Part shown: positions 29,201 to 37,360 of the stretch, one piece after another
How the letters are laid out: each line of letters begins with the position of its first letter
Numbering within the stretch: position 1 is the first letter of the stretch
Virus record (IMG/VR): IMGVR_UViG_3300049825_000054
Location: 1-49,078 of that record
Direction: 5' to 3' (one strand)
From: a virus
DNA: 49,078 nucleotides
Notes under the pieces: model-generated
Database searches by the model: none
Told to the model about the DNA's origin: nothing
The model's input: only the letters and a program-made list of their open reading frames with translations
Position numbers and translations under genes: made by a program

Positions 29201-31251
29201 TTGTAGAACATACCGCGTGTTTCAGACTTGCCGGGAATTGTTTCAAAGTCACGGTTTATCTTCATAATTTTATTAAGCGACTGAAACTCAGTCTTGTTCA
29301 AATTGCTAATAGCTTCTGCAGAGCCTCTGATAAGTGCCTGAGTAGCTGTCTGTGCGTGTGTAAGAGTTCCTCTTTGCTGTTGCTGAAACTTAGAGAACGT
29401 TTCTTTAACACCTTGCAGAGACTTTGGGATAACACCAAATCCGTTACGATCAAGATTGGTTTCATTGTTCAGTGTTATAAGCTGGTCTCGAACATCACTA
29501 GAAGTTTCGTTTATATCTTTCCTGAACCTGATGACGTAGCCATCACCCTCTTGGTAGATGTCTCCCTTATTTATTTGCATATCATAAAGGACACGGCCAG
29601 TGTTTAGAGCTTCTTCTTTAGACTTGAAGAGACTTCCGTTGGGCTTTCCAAACACAGTTTCGGTGAAAGCTGTATTCGTAAGAGGATTAGCAGAACTAGG
29701 AATAGACTTGACAGCAAGAATAGCGTCCTGAACTTCTTTGAATTGCTCATTTATATCCTTCTTTGCTAGCTCTAGCGCCTTTGCTTCAATATCCGTAGGC
29801 AGACGAGATACAGGCAACACACCTGAAATGCTTTCACGCATTAGTGCAGCGTTCTCCATAAGTCTATCTGCCAGCCTGCCCGCCTGTACCTTAGAGAAGT
29901 CAGTAGCTAGGACAGTCATTTCTTTAGGGTTGAAAAGGCTAGGGGTTCTGGCAACAAGCTGCGCAATACCCTTTTCTGCTGGCTCCCCAGCATCACCAGA
30001 CAAAGGCTTAGACCAGCTAAGGGCCTGCATTTCAGCAGCATCGTCTACAAAACCAGCCCCAGACAAAACCTCTGGAACTTCAAGTCGGTGATCCTTAGCA
30101 AGCAAGGTTGTTCTTTCAATTCTGTTTAGTACTGCCTGTACTTCTGGGGTGCTCTTAGCAGACTCTGCAAGCGCCTTTAGTTGATTGTAGTCAGTAGTAA
30201 CTTTATCAAGCACAGCCTTGTTCATCTGTGTCTTTATAGTATTACCCTTTCTGCCCTGTACAACCATCTCCTCAGTTAGTACTTTTTGCTTACTAGCTAG
30301 GTTTTGAAGGACACGCTCGATACGATCCGGTCCTGCGAAAGCAGGTACGCGACTTGCGTCTGGTATAAACTTCTCGCTCTTGGAAATACCTTTAACAGCT
30401 TTAACGGGAATTAAAAGACTGGCAACGTCTATATAGGCACCAACAGTTTCTTCAAAAGGACTTCCATATTCTACAAGACCATTGATCCAATCCCTAGCCT
30501 CTAGAATATTATCCTTTGCTATCTGGTCGTATATACCACGAGCTGTCTTCAAGGCTTCTTCTGGAGGCAATGCACGAATAGCTTGGTACTGCTCTAGCTT
30601 ACTGTAACCTTCTGCCAGCTTTAAGGCACCTTGATCCTGCGCTACGCTAGTTTGTTTATACCAACTGTAGAACGGATTAGAATATGACTTACCTACAGCC
30701 TTTAGATAGCTGCTATCCATCCAACCCATACTGGCTACAGTAGCATTTGCTTCTTCAGCAATCTTCTGAAAACCTGTATCTTTTGCAATACCGTCAGCAA
30801 ATGTTTTCTGAACAGCAGACACAGGCGCAGTATAGCCAGCGTCTACTTCCGCAGAATGATTAGTCATAGCCAAGCCAGTATCCAGAACCTTGTTACCCCA
30901 CGCCTTCTCAAGGGCTGCGGCTGGGTCTATAGGTTGCTGCATCTGTGCTACTACTTCTTTTACAGGGAAGTTAGGATCAGGAGAACCATCACTAATAGCA
31001 GATACTGCTGCATCATTTCTTTTCTGTGTTTCATCTAAGACAGCTTGCTGGCGCAAAGAGTCCTCTCCACCGGGACTCTGGAGAAGACTTTTGATCTTGT
31101 CTGTACCCGGTGAAGAGTCTCCTAGTGCTAAATTCAGCTTCCAACTATGACTGTTTAGGTAGTCTTCTGGCAAACGTGGAACAGCAGGAAGAGTATCTGT
31201 TAGGTCTAAACTAGCCTTCTTTTGGTTCTCGGTATCAGTAAGATCAAGCAT
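26284..31251 (-). CDS. Giant internal virion protein, T7 gp16-position, 1655 aa
   Basis: This is the longest gene in the window. Its place after tail tubes and a gp14-like gene fits the large ejected core protein of podoviruses (T7 gp16 is 1318 residues). It is rich in Ala, Lys and Gln with many helical stretches. The C-terminal quarter is more hydrophobic (ARLLLTWSTLYGVPVAATPF), which may suit membrane crossing. I see no transglycosylase signature. It likely forms part of the trans-periplasmic DNA channel. ATG 31251 overlaps the preceding gene by 8 bases. Confidence 0.75.
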   Translation of the reverse strand: MLDLTDTENQKKASLDLTDTLPAVPRLPEDYLNSHSWKLNLALGDSSPGTDKIKSLLQSPGGEDSLRQQAVLDETQKRNDAAVSAISDGSPDPNFPVKEVVAQMQQPIDPAAALEKAWGNKVLDTGLAMTNHSAEVDAGYTAPVSAVQKTFADGIAKDTGFQKIAEEANATVASMGWMDSSYLKAVGKSYSNPFYSWYKQTSVAQDQGALKLAEGYSKLEQYQAIRALPPEEALKTARGIYDQIAKDNILEARDWINGLVEYGSPFEETVGAYIDVASLLIPVKAVKGISKSEKFIPDASRVPAFAGPDRIERVLQNLASKQKVLTEEMVVQGRKGNTIKTQMNKAVLDKVTTDYNQLKALAESAKSTPEVQAVLNRIERTTLLAKDHRLEVPEVLSGAGFVDDAAEMQALSWSKPLSGDAGEPAEKGIAQLVARTPSLFNPKEMTVLATDFSKVQAGRLADRLMENAALMRESISGVLPVSRLPTDIEAKALELAKKDINEQFKEVQDAILAVKSIPSSANPLTNTAFTETVFGKPNGSLFKSKEEALNTGRVLYDMQINKGDIYQEGDGYVIRFRKDINETSSDVRDQLITLNNETNLDRNGFGVIPKSLQGVKETFSKFQQQQRGTLTHAQTATQALIRGSAEAISNLNKTEFQSLNKIMKINRDFETIPGKSETRGMFYNNLGELESAYVKHLKRLPSEREAEAYFTFVQLSDLDYIYRSASLYTLKARSGIEKVGFKIGQMDASFEGKLVDNIPFGADDPGSVFYLFEPKSGKGTVKTLKDADYEVLVKTGLKDGSLKAIQTYDPAVAGQQLGTSGGINFIVTPNVSRGAINLSEQLPYRPGFHVKYKDKWFLKQPKIFWDSAKRRVYGGDTSLFGVSNEAKGKKLMGALEDARQAYLAKDDAAMKAAIDKGLPHSLQDLKKMFKTGQYDKDTPFFLTETGQSAADGQVFGSNGKNLEGHTGRFEDYSNSPWNLSQRDRIGYTGEKNSALWSTAEAGTEDNPLFKFSDARTVDPIATQVQALSRLIRSRHFNDYQISAAETFVEEFGVRRGKLSLNGKTLTANELRRNPVYFLHRAEVSGDKLDAAANSARVVQRATQELISHSSPVAESLSTLQAKLLSSIYNKSGDKYIDVVDDLSTGAIRFANNLPSKLRAIAAHTKLFLFNPVQFLMQLQTYGNMVAIAPSHAGSGAMVSMWMRRLDLLPEDADVIEWMSKNSSKITPGWSPEMFKESYKHLKRTGFDLIDGDLSIRNNLADPKVLQGVVGNFLDSAAMIFNGTERFIRLAAWNTAYKEYIEKFPKLVGKLSNDDAKTILNRAQMFSGNMTRDSHAFWQEGYMSGITQFWGYTGRMFDLMTGSQTTKAEKARLLLTWSTLYGVPVAATPFVPIWPWQDQIKKTMLENGVAPDEGVADLITNGLVSTAIEAVSGTEFNVGKRFGPGNIDTLWKLTHMRYGETGLSQMLDIAGGAGGTITGQIISSSFPVISDLVDIIQGDVNESVTTEHLRGLLGNISTFNNADKAWAIYQYGTKTAKNGRAVDNTPDRWEALVHSVTGLKTVQEDTNWIKNQLNKDYSSQRSAISTEAKKYLRLMLNSQKQQDWKAAAEYKLEADALFKAGGFTPDQIKKAIKAVTKEKDYETMTTDQFQKNYGEE

Positions 31252-31645
31252 TATTCATATTACCTATTGCGCTACCAAGGTTTTGTATCCCACCGCCGAA
31301 AGCGCTAAGCATACCACCGCTAGCGTATTGCTGGTTAGCCTTGAAGATACCATTACCGATAGCAACGTCTTGACTGAGCGCCGCCTTGTTTCTAGTCTCC
31401 TGTGAAGTGATCTGACCATAGCCACCCTGCAGACCAGAGCCTTCATTAGCCCCTTGTGCAGTAGCGTTGCTAAGAGCGGTAGCTCTTGCTACAACAGCCT
31501 CTCGTACAATCTCCCTGCGCTTGCGAACAGCTTCTAACTGCATCTGTCGCTGACGCAACTTCTCAGCTTTCTTGCTAGCCGCTGCTTGTTTCATAGCACC
31601 AATAGTGCTAAGAACAGTTCCGACGACACCCATAGCGATAGCCAT
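31244..31645 (-). CDS. Internal virion protein B, T7 gp14-like, 133 aa
   Basis: The N-terminus MAIAMGVVGTVLSTIGAMKQ is a hydrophobic Gly-rich segment followed by a long charged helix (KKAEKLRQRQMQLEAVRKRR) and a Gly/Ser/Ala-rich tail. This matches the gp14 class, which inserts into the outer membrane during ejection. The gene starts in a TAATG overlap with the gp13-like gene. The small size (T7 gp14 is 196) is within the range for such proteins. Confidence 0.7.
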   Translation of the reverse strand: MAIAMGVVGTVLSTIGAMKQAAASKKAEKLRQRQMQLEAVRKRREIVREAVVARATALSNATAQGANEGSGLQGGYGQITSQETRNKAALSQDVAIGNGIFKANQQYASGGMLSAFGGGIQNLGSAIGNMNNA

Positions 31646-32067
31646 TAATGTAGGCTCCTTATTTTATAAATTTCTGGCAGGTCTGGACTAACAATTCTCC
31701 CTTGAAATAAAAGGGAGCAACTAGTAGACTTGGCCCAATAATAGTAAGCATTCATCAACATTCTGATTGTCTTGAAATTTCTATCTTCTGGCAGAATGTA
31801 GAAGCCCAACTCTATAGCTATTTTATCTTCGCTATAAGCAGATGGCTGGCTAGCTATAGTAATAAAGCCAACAGTAGAATTATCACGTTTAAGCAAAACT
31901 GTGGCTACTTCATCCAAAGACATTTCAGAACTTTTAGCGAGCAAATCCTTCACCCTTGTTTCGTTAAACAAAGAATGTTTTGCATAGACAGAGGTATAAA
32001 ATAGTTCTTTCGCCAGACGAGACACATCTTCAAAATCCTCTATAGAAGCTAGTACCAGACTATACAT
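31645..32067 (-). CDS. GNAT-fold protein at T7 gp13 position, 140 aa
   Basis: I chose ATG 32067, which overlaps the tail protein stop; a TTG at 32100 would extend it. DEVATVLLKRDNSTVGFITI, IELGFYILPEDR and LLFQGRIVS follow the strands of an acetyltransferase fold, but the acetyl-CoA loop R-x-x-G-x-G is replaced by PEDRNFKTIRML. DUF2833/gp13 proteins in T7-like phages sit at this same position and share such a fold, so a structural role is more likely than catalysis. Confidence 0.6.
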   Translation of the reverse strand: MYSLVLASIEDFEDVSRLAKELFYTSVYAKHSLFNETRVKDLLAKSSEMSLDEVATVLLKRDNSTVGFITIASQPSAYSEDKIAIELGFYILPEDRNFKTIRMLMNAYYYWAKSTSCSLLFQGRIVSPDLPEIYKIRSLH

Positions 32068-34117
32068 CTTGTGCGCCTGACAAAGAACTGGACCAGCCAA
32101 GTATATTGAATGGCTTTCCTGCTACAGACGCGATATTAAACTGAAGAGCTTTCCCCATCCCGCGTATTTTTACACGCCTATTGCGTACAGCCCTGCTTGT
32201 ACCAGTTAAATAGATACTCTCTATTTTTGTGTTTTCTGCAGAAGGAAAAGTAGTATTAAAGTCCCAGATTACACGGAAGTTAGCAGCAGAGTTTGTTTCA
32301 TCTTCTAAATAAAAGTCAATATAATTACTTTGAAACTTTTTGTTGCCTTCTCCAGCAAGTCTAAAGCCTGTAACAAAGCTGCTTGTATAGTCCAGATTTT
32401 CAGCGTCACTAGTCCAGTCTGTGTACGTTGTGTTACTGGCAATGCTGAACGTTGTATTAAACGTAGTTCCTGAGACAAGCTGCATAGTGCAAAGCCGGAA
32501 CCTGTGTTCAACTCCTACTGTAGGAGCGACGTAAGTAGCAAGAATAATAGGGAATAATCCGTGTATTGTTTTATTGCTACTAGCGACAGTCCAGTTATAA
32601 AACGCGCCTGTTTTAGTATTAAGATTTAAGATAGCGTTGTACGTATACTGCTCTGCAACAGTTGTAGGGGCAGTAGTTCTGTAAACCCATTGAATAATCT
32701 TTTCTAATGGATCGTAAGATCCTTTAATGAACTTTTTGCTAGCATCTGGAATGCTTTTGTAGAACCTAGCAACTGTTGTTTCGGACAGACTTGACACAGC
32801 AAGATTGTCGTTTTCTGCTGTTACAGTCCAGATACCATCATTATTATTCCATACCGGGCTACCCTGAACATCTATAAACCCTATGCTGTTGAATGCGTTG
32901 ACAGATGACAGTTTACGAATAGTGTAGTCATCTGCTTTGAAGCCACCAGTATCAGGTCCTGAGATACTCCAGACACCGTTTCCAGCAAAAACAAGCATAG
33001 CCTTTTGCATAGGGAACAAACGATAGACATACCCAATATCAGGTATTTTGATAATGCCGCCGTCACTTGACAGAAGATCAGATAACTGCTCTGAAGTAGG
33101 ATCGTTAGCTTGGTAGCACATACCAAACTGTTCTTTACGCTCGATGATTTGTGTAAAGTATATTTCACCAGAGTAGTCATTATAAGGTACTCCTGCGTAC
33201 CATACACGTCCTGCAAAAAAGGCACACGAACTTGGTCGAAGGTAGCTTGAGCTTCTTTCGGTCACTGCTCCTGTGCCTGCCGCTGTAGCTCTGGCAGTAT
33301 TAAACCAGTCTAGAATATAGTGCCCTTTAGGAGCAAGACTATTACCTTCCCCAAACTTGTCTACCTCACGAGGATCAAAACGATCCTGCGTATCTTTGTA
33401 GTTAAACCACTGTTCAGAGTTGCTTGGGTATTTTCCAGCCCAAGCTTGGTAGTCTGTAGCAAGGTCTTCTACCGCTGGGGCGCTAGTCTGGGTCTGCTTT
33501 GGGTCTGCCCAACCTTGGTTGAATAGGTTATATTTATGCGAGTCTGTTAGTACAACAGGACGCTCGTTTGGAGATAGGGCGTCATTTACTCCCTCAAAGT
33601 CTCTACACTTAATGTCAATAGCAGTAGCTGCGAGTGTGTTGCCTACAAGATCATAAACAACGTAGAATGGTTTGCAGTATGAGTGTGTTATAAACAAATA
33701 CCCCTTACCAGCAGAAAAGCTAGCAGCAATATTATTTACAGTAGGCGCTCCACCTATTTTATAAGTGTCAAGATTAATAGTTGTAGCGTGTTTGTTAGCA
33801 GACAAAGCAGAAGCGTCTAATACTCTGTAAAAGTGGATAATATTGCCAATTTGCTGAACTGCAAAAACTACAGCACCGTTACCACCAGCACCAGTCCACA
33901 TATACTCTACAACAGCCGCGTTACTCTTGGTTAGAGCGTTTATAGAATAGCCAGACTCAAACTGGTATCCTTTCCTTCTGGTTACGCGACCAGTATCGTC
34001 AAAGACACAATTGCTTTCTGTAGTACAAGAGTTCTCAGGAAAGTTCAATCCAGTAGCCTGTGTATTCAGGCCACCGACAAAACTATTTACTACTGCTGTT
34101 GCTTTGACGCGGGCCAA
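32060..34117 (-). CDS. Tail tubular protein B (T7 gp12-like), 685 aa
   Basis: MARVKATAVVNSFVGGLNTQ, then FPENSCTTESNCVFDDTGRVTRRKGYQFE, is the typical opening of gp12-type nozzle proteins. The rest is beta-rich with repeated propeller-like segments (GVWSISGPDTGGF, SPVWNNNDGIWTVT). It should form the tip of the short tail beneath tail tubular protein A. The start TTG 34117 abuts the stop of the 104-residue gene. Confidence 0.88.
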   Translation of the reverse strand: MARVKATAVVNSFVGGLNTQATGLNFPENSCTTESNCVFDDTGRVTRRKGYQFESGYSINALTKSNAAVVEYMWTGAGGNGAVVFAVQQIGNIIHFYRVLDASALSANKHATTINLDTYKIGGAPTVNNIAASFSAGKGYLFITHSYCKPFYVVYDLVGNTLAATAIDIKCRDFEGVNDALSPNERPVVLTDSHKYNLFNQGWADPKQTQTSAPAVEDLATDYQAWAGKYPSNSEQWFNYKDTQDRFDPREVDKFGEGNSLAPKGHYILDWFNTARATAAGTGAVTERSSSYLRPSSCAFFAGRVWYAGVPYNDYSGEIYFTQIIERKEQFGMCYQANDPTSEQLSDLLSSDGGIIKIPDIGYVYRLFPMQKAMLVFAGNGVWSISGPDTGGFKADDYTIRKLSSVNAFNSIGFIDVQGSPVWNNNDGIWTVTAENDNLAVSSLSETTVARFYKSIPDASKKFIKGSYDPLEKIIQWVYRTTAPTTVAEQYTYNAILNLNTKTGAFYNWTVASSNKTIHGLFPIILATYVAPTVGVEHRFRLCTMQLVSGTTFNTTFSIASNTTYTDWTSDAENLDYTSSFVTGFRLAGEGNKKFQSNYIDFYLEDETNSAANFRVIWDFNTTFPSAENTKIESIYLTGTSRAVRNRRVKIRGMGKALQFNIASVAGKPFNILGWSSSLSGAQDV

Positions 34118-34432
34118 TTACTTATCGCTCTTACGCTTCAGTTCGGGAATTGATACTTTTTCGTCTACTACCTTTGTCGCAAAAGTGTGGTTGCTCGCCC
34201 AAATATTAATAGCCTGTACAGCCTGCTCAGCAGAAGTATAGGCACCAGACAGAATATCCGGCGTAGGGCCTTTGCCCCACACTACATACCAATGGCCGTA
34301 AGGATCACGAGCTTCTGCTCGAACAGTCATGCCGTTATTCAAAAACACCTCTCTAGACTTACCGTCACGGTCGTTATCCCTGCCGGGAATACCGAAGCCA
34401 GCAGTTTGTCCAAAATTAACAAAAGAATTCAT
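34118..34432 (-). CDS. Uncharacterised structural-region protein, 104 aa
   Basis: AAGGAAG with a short spacer selects ATG 34432, giving MNSFVNFGQTAGFGIPGRDN; upstream in-frame starts lie within the tail tubular A gene. The middle (GHWYVVWGKGPTPDILSGAYTSAEQAVQAINIWA) looks alpha/beta and the end is basic. It lies between tail tube genes, so it may be a minor tail or assembly protein. Family unknown. Confidence 0.6.
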   Translation of the reverse strand: MNSFVNFGQTAGFGIPGRDNDRDGKSREVFLNNGMTVRAEARDPYGHWYVVWGKGPTPDILSGAYTSAEQAVQAINIWASNHTFATKVVDEKVSIPELKRKSDK

Positions 34433-34433
34433 A

Positions 34434-35225
34434 TTACTTCCTTCCATAATAGGGTAACTTATCAGGGTTCTGGTAATTAGAACCATTCTGTATGACATCA
34501 TGTTTAGTCTTTGAGAGATTGATCCAAGCCCGTCTAGCCCTAGTCTCGGCTTTTCTGTTTTCTATCTGCTTCATTTCTACAGAAGCAGTAGCCTTTGCTT
34601 CTTGCAGCAAAAGATTAAACAGTCTATGGTCAAGGTCAGGCACAGCAGAGTCAGAATGGTCCCAAGTAATGCTTTTCATGCCCCAAGCTAGACTACGGTT
34701 AGCGTGTAGATACGCTTCTACAGTAATATCATAACTATCAAACAACAGCGTATTGTCGTCAAGTGTTGTATAATAAGTTGGGTATTTGTCCGTCCTGTGG
34801 GGCAATTGCAAAGTGTTGCTGTCTACGGTAAGTGTAAAAGTACCGATTGTAGACTCTGTAGCATCCATACTATGCAGCATTGCTAGGAAGTCTCGCTTAG
34901 GCATGAAGTCTACTTCACGGTAGTTAGTTACACCGCTGGGGCCGGGTATATCTTGATTATCGTATTTGACCCAGTCTAGAGACACAATTCCAGTTGGTTT
35001 ATACATTACTATAGGAGTTGCACTGCTACTTTCTGTAAGATTGTAAAAATCTTCATGCTCAGGCAATTGAGCAGTACTAATAATATCAAAGAAGCATTGT
35101 CGCAGAATAGCTGCAGCGTCAATAGACTCTTGTGTATCGTTGATACTTGTAACAGCATCGCCACCTACAGAGTTCAAAACTTCCTGCGTCAACTGCAGGA
35201 GTGTCTTTCTCATAGTATCAACCAT
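34434..35225 (-). CDS. Tail tubular protein A (T7 gp11-like), 263 aa
   Basis: The opening TLLQLTQEVLNSVGGDAVTS, the mid segment VSLDWVKYDNQ and the tail segment with VPDLDHRLFNLLLQEAKATASVEMKQ follow the gp11/gatekeeper layout. It should form the ring connecting portal to nozzle. ATG 35225 overlaps the previous gene; an alternative ATG exists at 35213. Its position just before the nozzle gene is the usual order. Confidence 0.85.
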   Translation of the reverse strand: MVDTMRKTLLQLTQEVLNSVGGDAVTSINDTQESIDAAAILRQCFFDIISTAQLPEHEDFYNLTESSSATPIVMYKPTGIVSLDWVKYDNQDIPGPSGVTNYREVDFMPKRDFLAMLHSMDATESTIGTFTLTVDSNTLQLPHRTDKYPTYYTTLDDNTLLFDSYDITVEAYLHANRSLAWGMKSITWDHSDSAVPDLDHRLFNLLLQEAKATASVEMKQIENRKAETRARRAWINLSKTKHDVIQNGSNYQNPDKLPYYGRK

Positions 35226-35520
35226 TGTCTTTATACTCTCTATTTAGCTTTTGCAGTTCTTTAAACCTTGCAACATCTTTAGCAGTCCAATCCGATCTGC
35301 GCGTATTCATTAGCCTGCGCCAGTCAGCCCACTCTTTATCTGTCTTTGGCCTATTGGAAAAGTACAGCTTAATAAAAGGCAGGTACTTTTCAGCTACAGA
35401 TACTAGAAACTTGGCAAAGTTAACTAGAGAGACAGCAGCTTCTACGTATCTGCTGGCAAATACTAGAAGTACAAGTACAGCTACTACAAGACCAGCAAAT
35501 ACGTAAAATTCTATCGGCAT
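35218..35520 (-). CDS. Membrane-anchored protein of lysis block, 100 aa
   Basis: MPIEFYVFAGLVVAVLVLLV is a single N-terminal membrane span; the rest is charged (FSNRPKTDKEWADWRRLMNT and FKELQKLNREYKDNG), with a long helical tail. An N-in/anchored helix next to holin and endolysin genes suggests an inner-membrane spanin or a holin modifier. I see no Rz motifs, so the role is inferred from context. It starts in a TAATG overlap with the holin. Confidence 0.55.
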   Translation of the reverse strand: MPIEFYVFAGLVVAVLVLLVFASRYVEAAVSLVNFAKFLVSVAEKYLPFIKLYFSNRPKTDKEWADWRRLMNTRRSDWTAKDVARFKELQKLNREYKDNG

Positions 35521-35723
35521 TACTTAATAGCGCCAGTAGCCTTAAAGCGGCCTACGATTGCACCAAGAGCAGAAACAGCAGCTACAATCGCAGTCATTGC
35601 TTCATTAATGTTACCAGCCTTCCAAGCAGCGTATGCGCCACCGGCACTAGCAAAAAAACCAGTAACACCTGCCCAGACAGTCTGACTAGTATACCAAGGT
35701 TTTGTATCAATTACTTCAGCCAT
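35520..35723 (-). CDS. Holin-like small membrane protein, 67 aa
   Basis: AAAGGAG precedes ATG 35723. The opening MAEVIDTKPWYTSQTVWAGV is the usual start of a small phage holin family, followed by two hydrophobic segments (TGFFASAGGAYAAWKAG and AMTAIVAAVSALGAIVGRF). It probably forms the inner-membrane lesions that release the adjacent endolysin. Confidence 0.75.
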   Translation of the reverse strand: MAEVIDTKPWYTSQTVWAGVTGFFASAGGAYAAWKAGNINEAMTAIVAAVSALGAIVGRFKATGAIK

Positions 35724-35734
35724 ATTATTCTCCT

Positions 35735-36118
35735 TTAATAACCGTATTTGTATTTATTCAATTCAAAGTGCCCCCAATCAGGGAAACCCTTCCAAGTACC
35801 TCCCCATGTAATATCTACTCCCTGCTCCTTAGCGTGCTTTAGCACATTTGCAGCAATAGTTTTGTACAAGGGTACTTCCCAACGTAGTTTACCATTAACA
35901 ATAGCGCCGACATCTACAGCCTTGCCGGAGAGATGCCTAGAGCGCATGGTCTTGCTAGCACCCTTAGCAACAAGCTTTCTTTGTTCTGCTAGGGTTCGCA
36001 GACCGTCTAGGATACGAAAGTCAATTTCTGTATCTGCAATAGCTGCACGCATAACCTTCACTAAAAGTGGGTTAACACCTACAAGTTGCTTCTCAGAGCT
36101 TGCTGAAAATTTAGACAT
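35735..36118 (-). CDS. Endolysin, M15 L-Ala-D-Glu/D-Ala peptidase, 127 aa
   Basis: The zinc site is complete: SRHLSGKAVDV with His62 and Asp69, then WGHFEL with His117. ILDGLRTLAEQRKL and TWGGTWKGFPD complete the VanY/T5-lys-like fold. It cleaves peptidoglycan stem peptides at lysis. ATG 36118 overlaps the previous stop; two extra in-frame codons upstream are unlikely. It has no signal peptide, so it needs the holin. Confidence 0.9.
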   Translation of the reverse strand: MSKFSASSEKQLVGVNPLLVKVMRAAIADTEIDFRILDGLRTLAEQRKLVAKGASKTMRSRHLSGKAVDVGAIVNGKLRWEVPLYKTIAANVLKHAKEQGVDITWGGTWKGFPDWGHFELNKYKYGY

Positions 36119-36497
36119 CTGCACCAATATCCTTCACAATATCCTCCATACCAAAATCACGCATTACTTGTCGGTAGGCTTCAAGGGATACAGCAAGAAC
36201 GCTACCTAGAACTACGCACTCACCCTTAACCCACATAATACCAATGTTACCGTTCTTAAGTTCACCTACTACGAACGTATCAGCGTCTAGCTGATCACCA
36301 CCCTTAGAGACACGGTAATCATTCACCTTTGACAAAAGCTTCTGTGCTACATCATCTTTATAGACATGCAGCTTAGTAATATTGTCTGAGTTGTCTGACA
36401 GAAACTTAACAACAGGGATACTGCAGACTTCTGCGGATACTGCTGGTGTTACCAGCAAACCAAGAGCTACAATAACACCAGCAATAATCTTCTTCAT
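36111..36497 (-). CDS. Secreted protein in lysis block, 128 aa
   Basis: AAGGTAAC before ATG 36497 and MKKIIAGVIVALGLLVTPAV then SAEVCSIP indicate a signal peptide cut after Ala-x-Ala. The mature part has two Cys (EVCSIP and GECVVLG) that may form a disulfide in the periplasm. Its place between a membrane protein and the endolysin is unusual; a spanin-like, exclusion or lysozyme-modulating function are possibilities. Family unknown. Confidence 0.6.
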   Translation of the reverse strand: MKKIIAGVIVALGLLVTPAVSAEVCSIPVVKFLSDNSDNITKLHVYKDDVAQKLLSKVNDYRVSKGGDQLDADTFVVGELKNGNIGIMWVKGECVVLGSVLAVSLEAYRQVMRDFGMEDIVKDIGADV

Positions 36498-36498
36498 A

Positions 36499-36729
36499 TT
36501 AGTTACCTTTCGTAAATAAAGGGAAAAGAGCAATTGCTTTAGTAACCCAGAAGCCTATGAAAGCGCCTAGTACAAGCAAAGTCCCTTTAACTCCCTTAAA
36601 CCTCAACAGAGCATCACGCGACTCTTGCGCCAACGCTTTTACTTCGTTTAAAGTATCTTGTAAGTGTAAAACCTCTGCTTCAAGTTTTGCGATCCTTTCA
36701 AGACCGTCTGTTTTTTCTGATCCGTTCAT
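36499..36729 (-). CDS. XhlA-like coiled-coil membrane protein, 76 aa
   Basis: Residues 9-40 form a coiled coil (GLERIAKLEAEVLHLQDTLN and following), and residues about 48-70 a membrane span (GTLLVLGAFIGFWVTKAIAL). This matches XhlA-type hemolysin/holin partners, which assist lysis. GGGGTGG precedes ATG 36729. It is the first gene after an intrinsic terminator, so it may have its own promoter or depend on readthrough. Confidence 0.65.
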   Translation of the reverse strand: MNGSEKTDGLERIAKLEAEVLHLQDTLNEVKALAQESRDALLRFKGVKGTLLVLGAFIGFWVTKAIALFPLFTKGN

Positions 36730-36740
36730 GCCACCCCTCA

Positions 36741-36770
36741 GAGAAAAGGGAGGGGCTTTTACACCCCTCC
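36741..36770 (-). terminator. Leftward intrinsic terminator after capsid genes
   Basis: Read on the minus strand, GGAGGGG (36770-36764) pairs perfectly with CCCCTCC (36755-36749) over an 8-nt loop, followed by CTTTTCTC. It lies between the capsid-region protein and the lysis block. It may reduce lysis gene expression relative to capsid genes. Confidence 0.75.
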
Positions 36771-36784
36771 AGTTACATTGCTAG

Positions 36785-37342
36785 TTAGGGATAGTACCCA
36801 CGAACCTTGACAATCAGCTTACCTGCTGTGTATGGGTTAGTTGCATGTGCGGAGTTACTGGCGATAATAACGCCCTCCGTAGCAACCGTAGTACCCAAGA
36901 ATGCACCAGCGCCAGTAGAACCGACGATAATGCGAGTAGTCGTGCCTACAGTAGCCAGACCAAGTGCAGTACCAGTAGCAGCAGCCGTAGTAATAGCTGT
37001 TGCAGAAAGCACTGTAGATCGGTCAGACTTGTTTGCAAGACCAATCTGCATAGTCGAAGAAGCAATCGTACCAGACGACGTAAACGCCGTTTCTACGAAA
37101 GTTTCAACGTCCTGAATACGCAGACCCTTGGGGATAATAACACCAAACGCACCGGCAGTCTGGCCTGCAAAGGCTACACTACCAAGCACCGTCTGGGTTG
37201 CAGAAAGAACGTCACGATAGTCAATCGTAAACGCATACTCGTGCAGGTTGTCAAAAGACATACGGTATTCACCGCCCTTTGCAACAGCCTGCTCCTCACT
37301 GCCAAACTTGACATAGAGGCCGTCAACATTCATCCAAGCCAT
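36785..37342 (-). CDS. Capsid-adjacent structural protein, 185 aa
   Basis: AGGAGG gives a strong start at ATG 37342, just 18 bases after the capsid stop. The N-terminus is polar (MAWMNVDGLYVKFGSEEQAV), and the rest is Ala/Gly/Thr/Val-rich and beta-structured (IIVGSTGAGAFLGTTVATEG). Such proteins after the capsid gene usually decorate the capsid or join head and tail; neither is decided here. Confidence 0.65.
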   Translation of the reverse strand: MAWMNVDGLYVKFGSEEQAVAKGGEYRMSFDNLHEYAFTIDYRDVLSATQTVLGSVAFAGQTAGAFGVIIPKGLRIQDVETFVETAFTSSGTIASSTMQIGLANKSDRSTVLSATAITTAAATGTALGLATVGTTTRIIVGSTGAGAFLGTTVATEGVIIASNSAHATNPYTAGKLIVKVRGYYP

Positions 37343-37360
37343 TTTATATCCTCCTATAAA

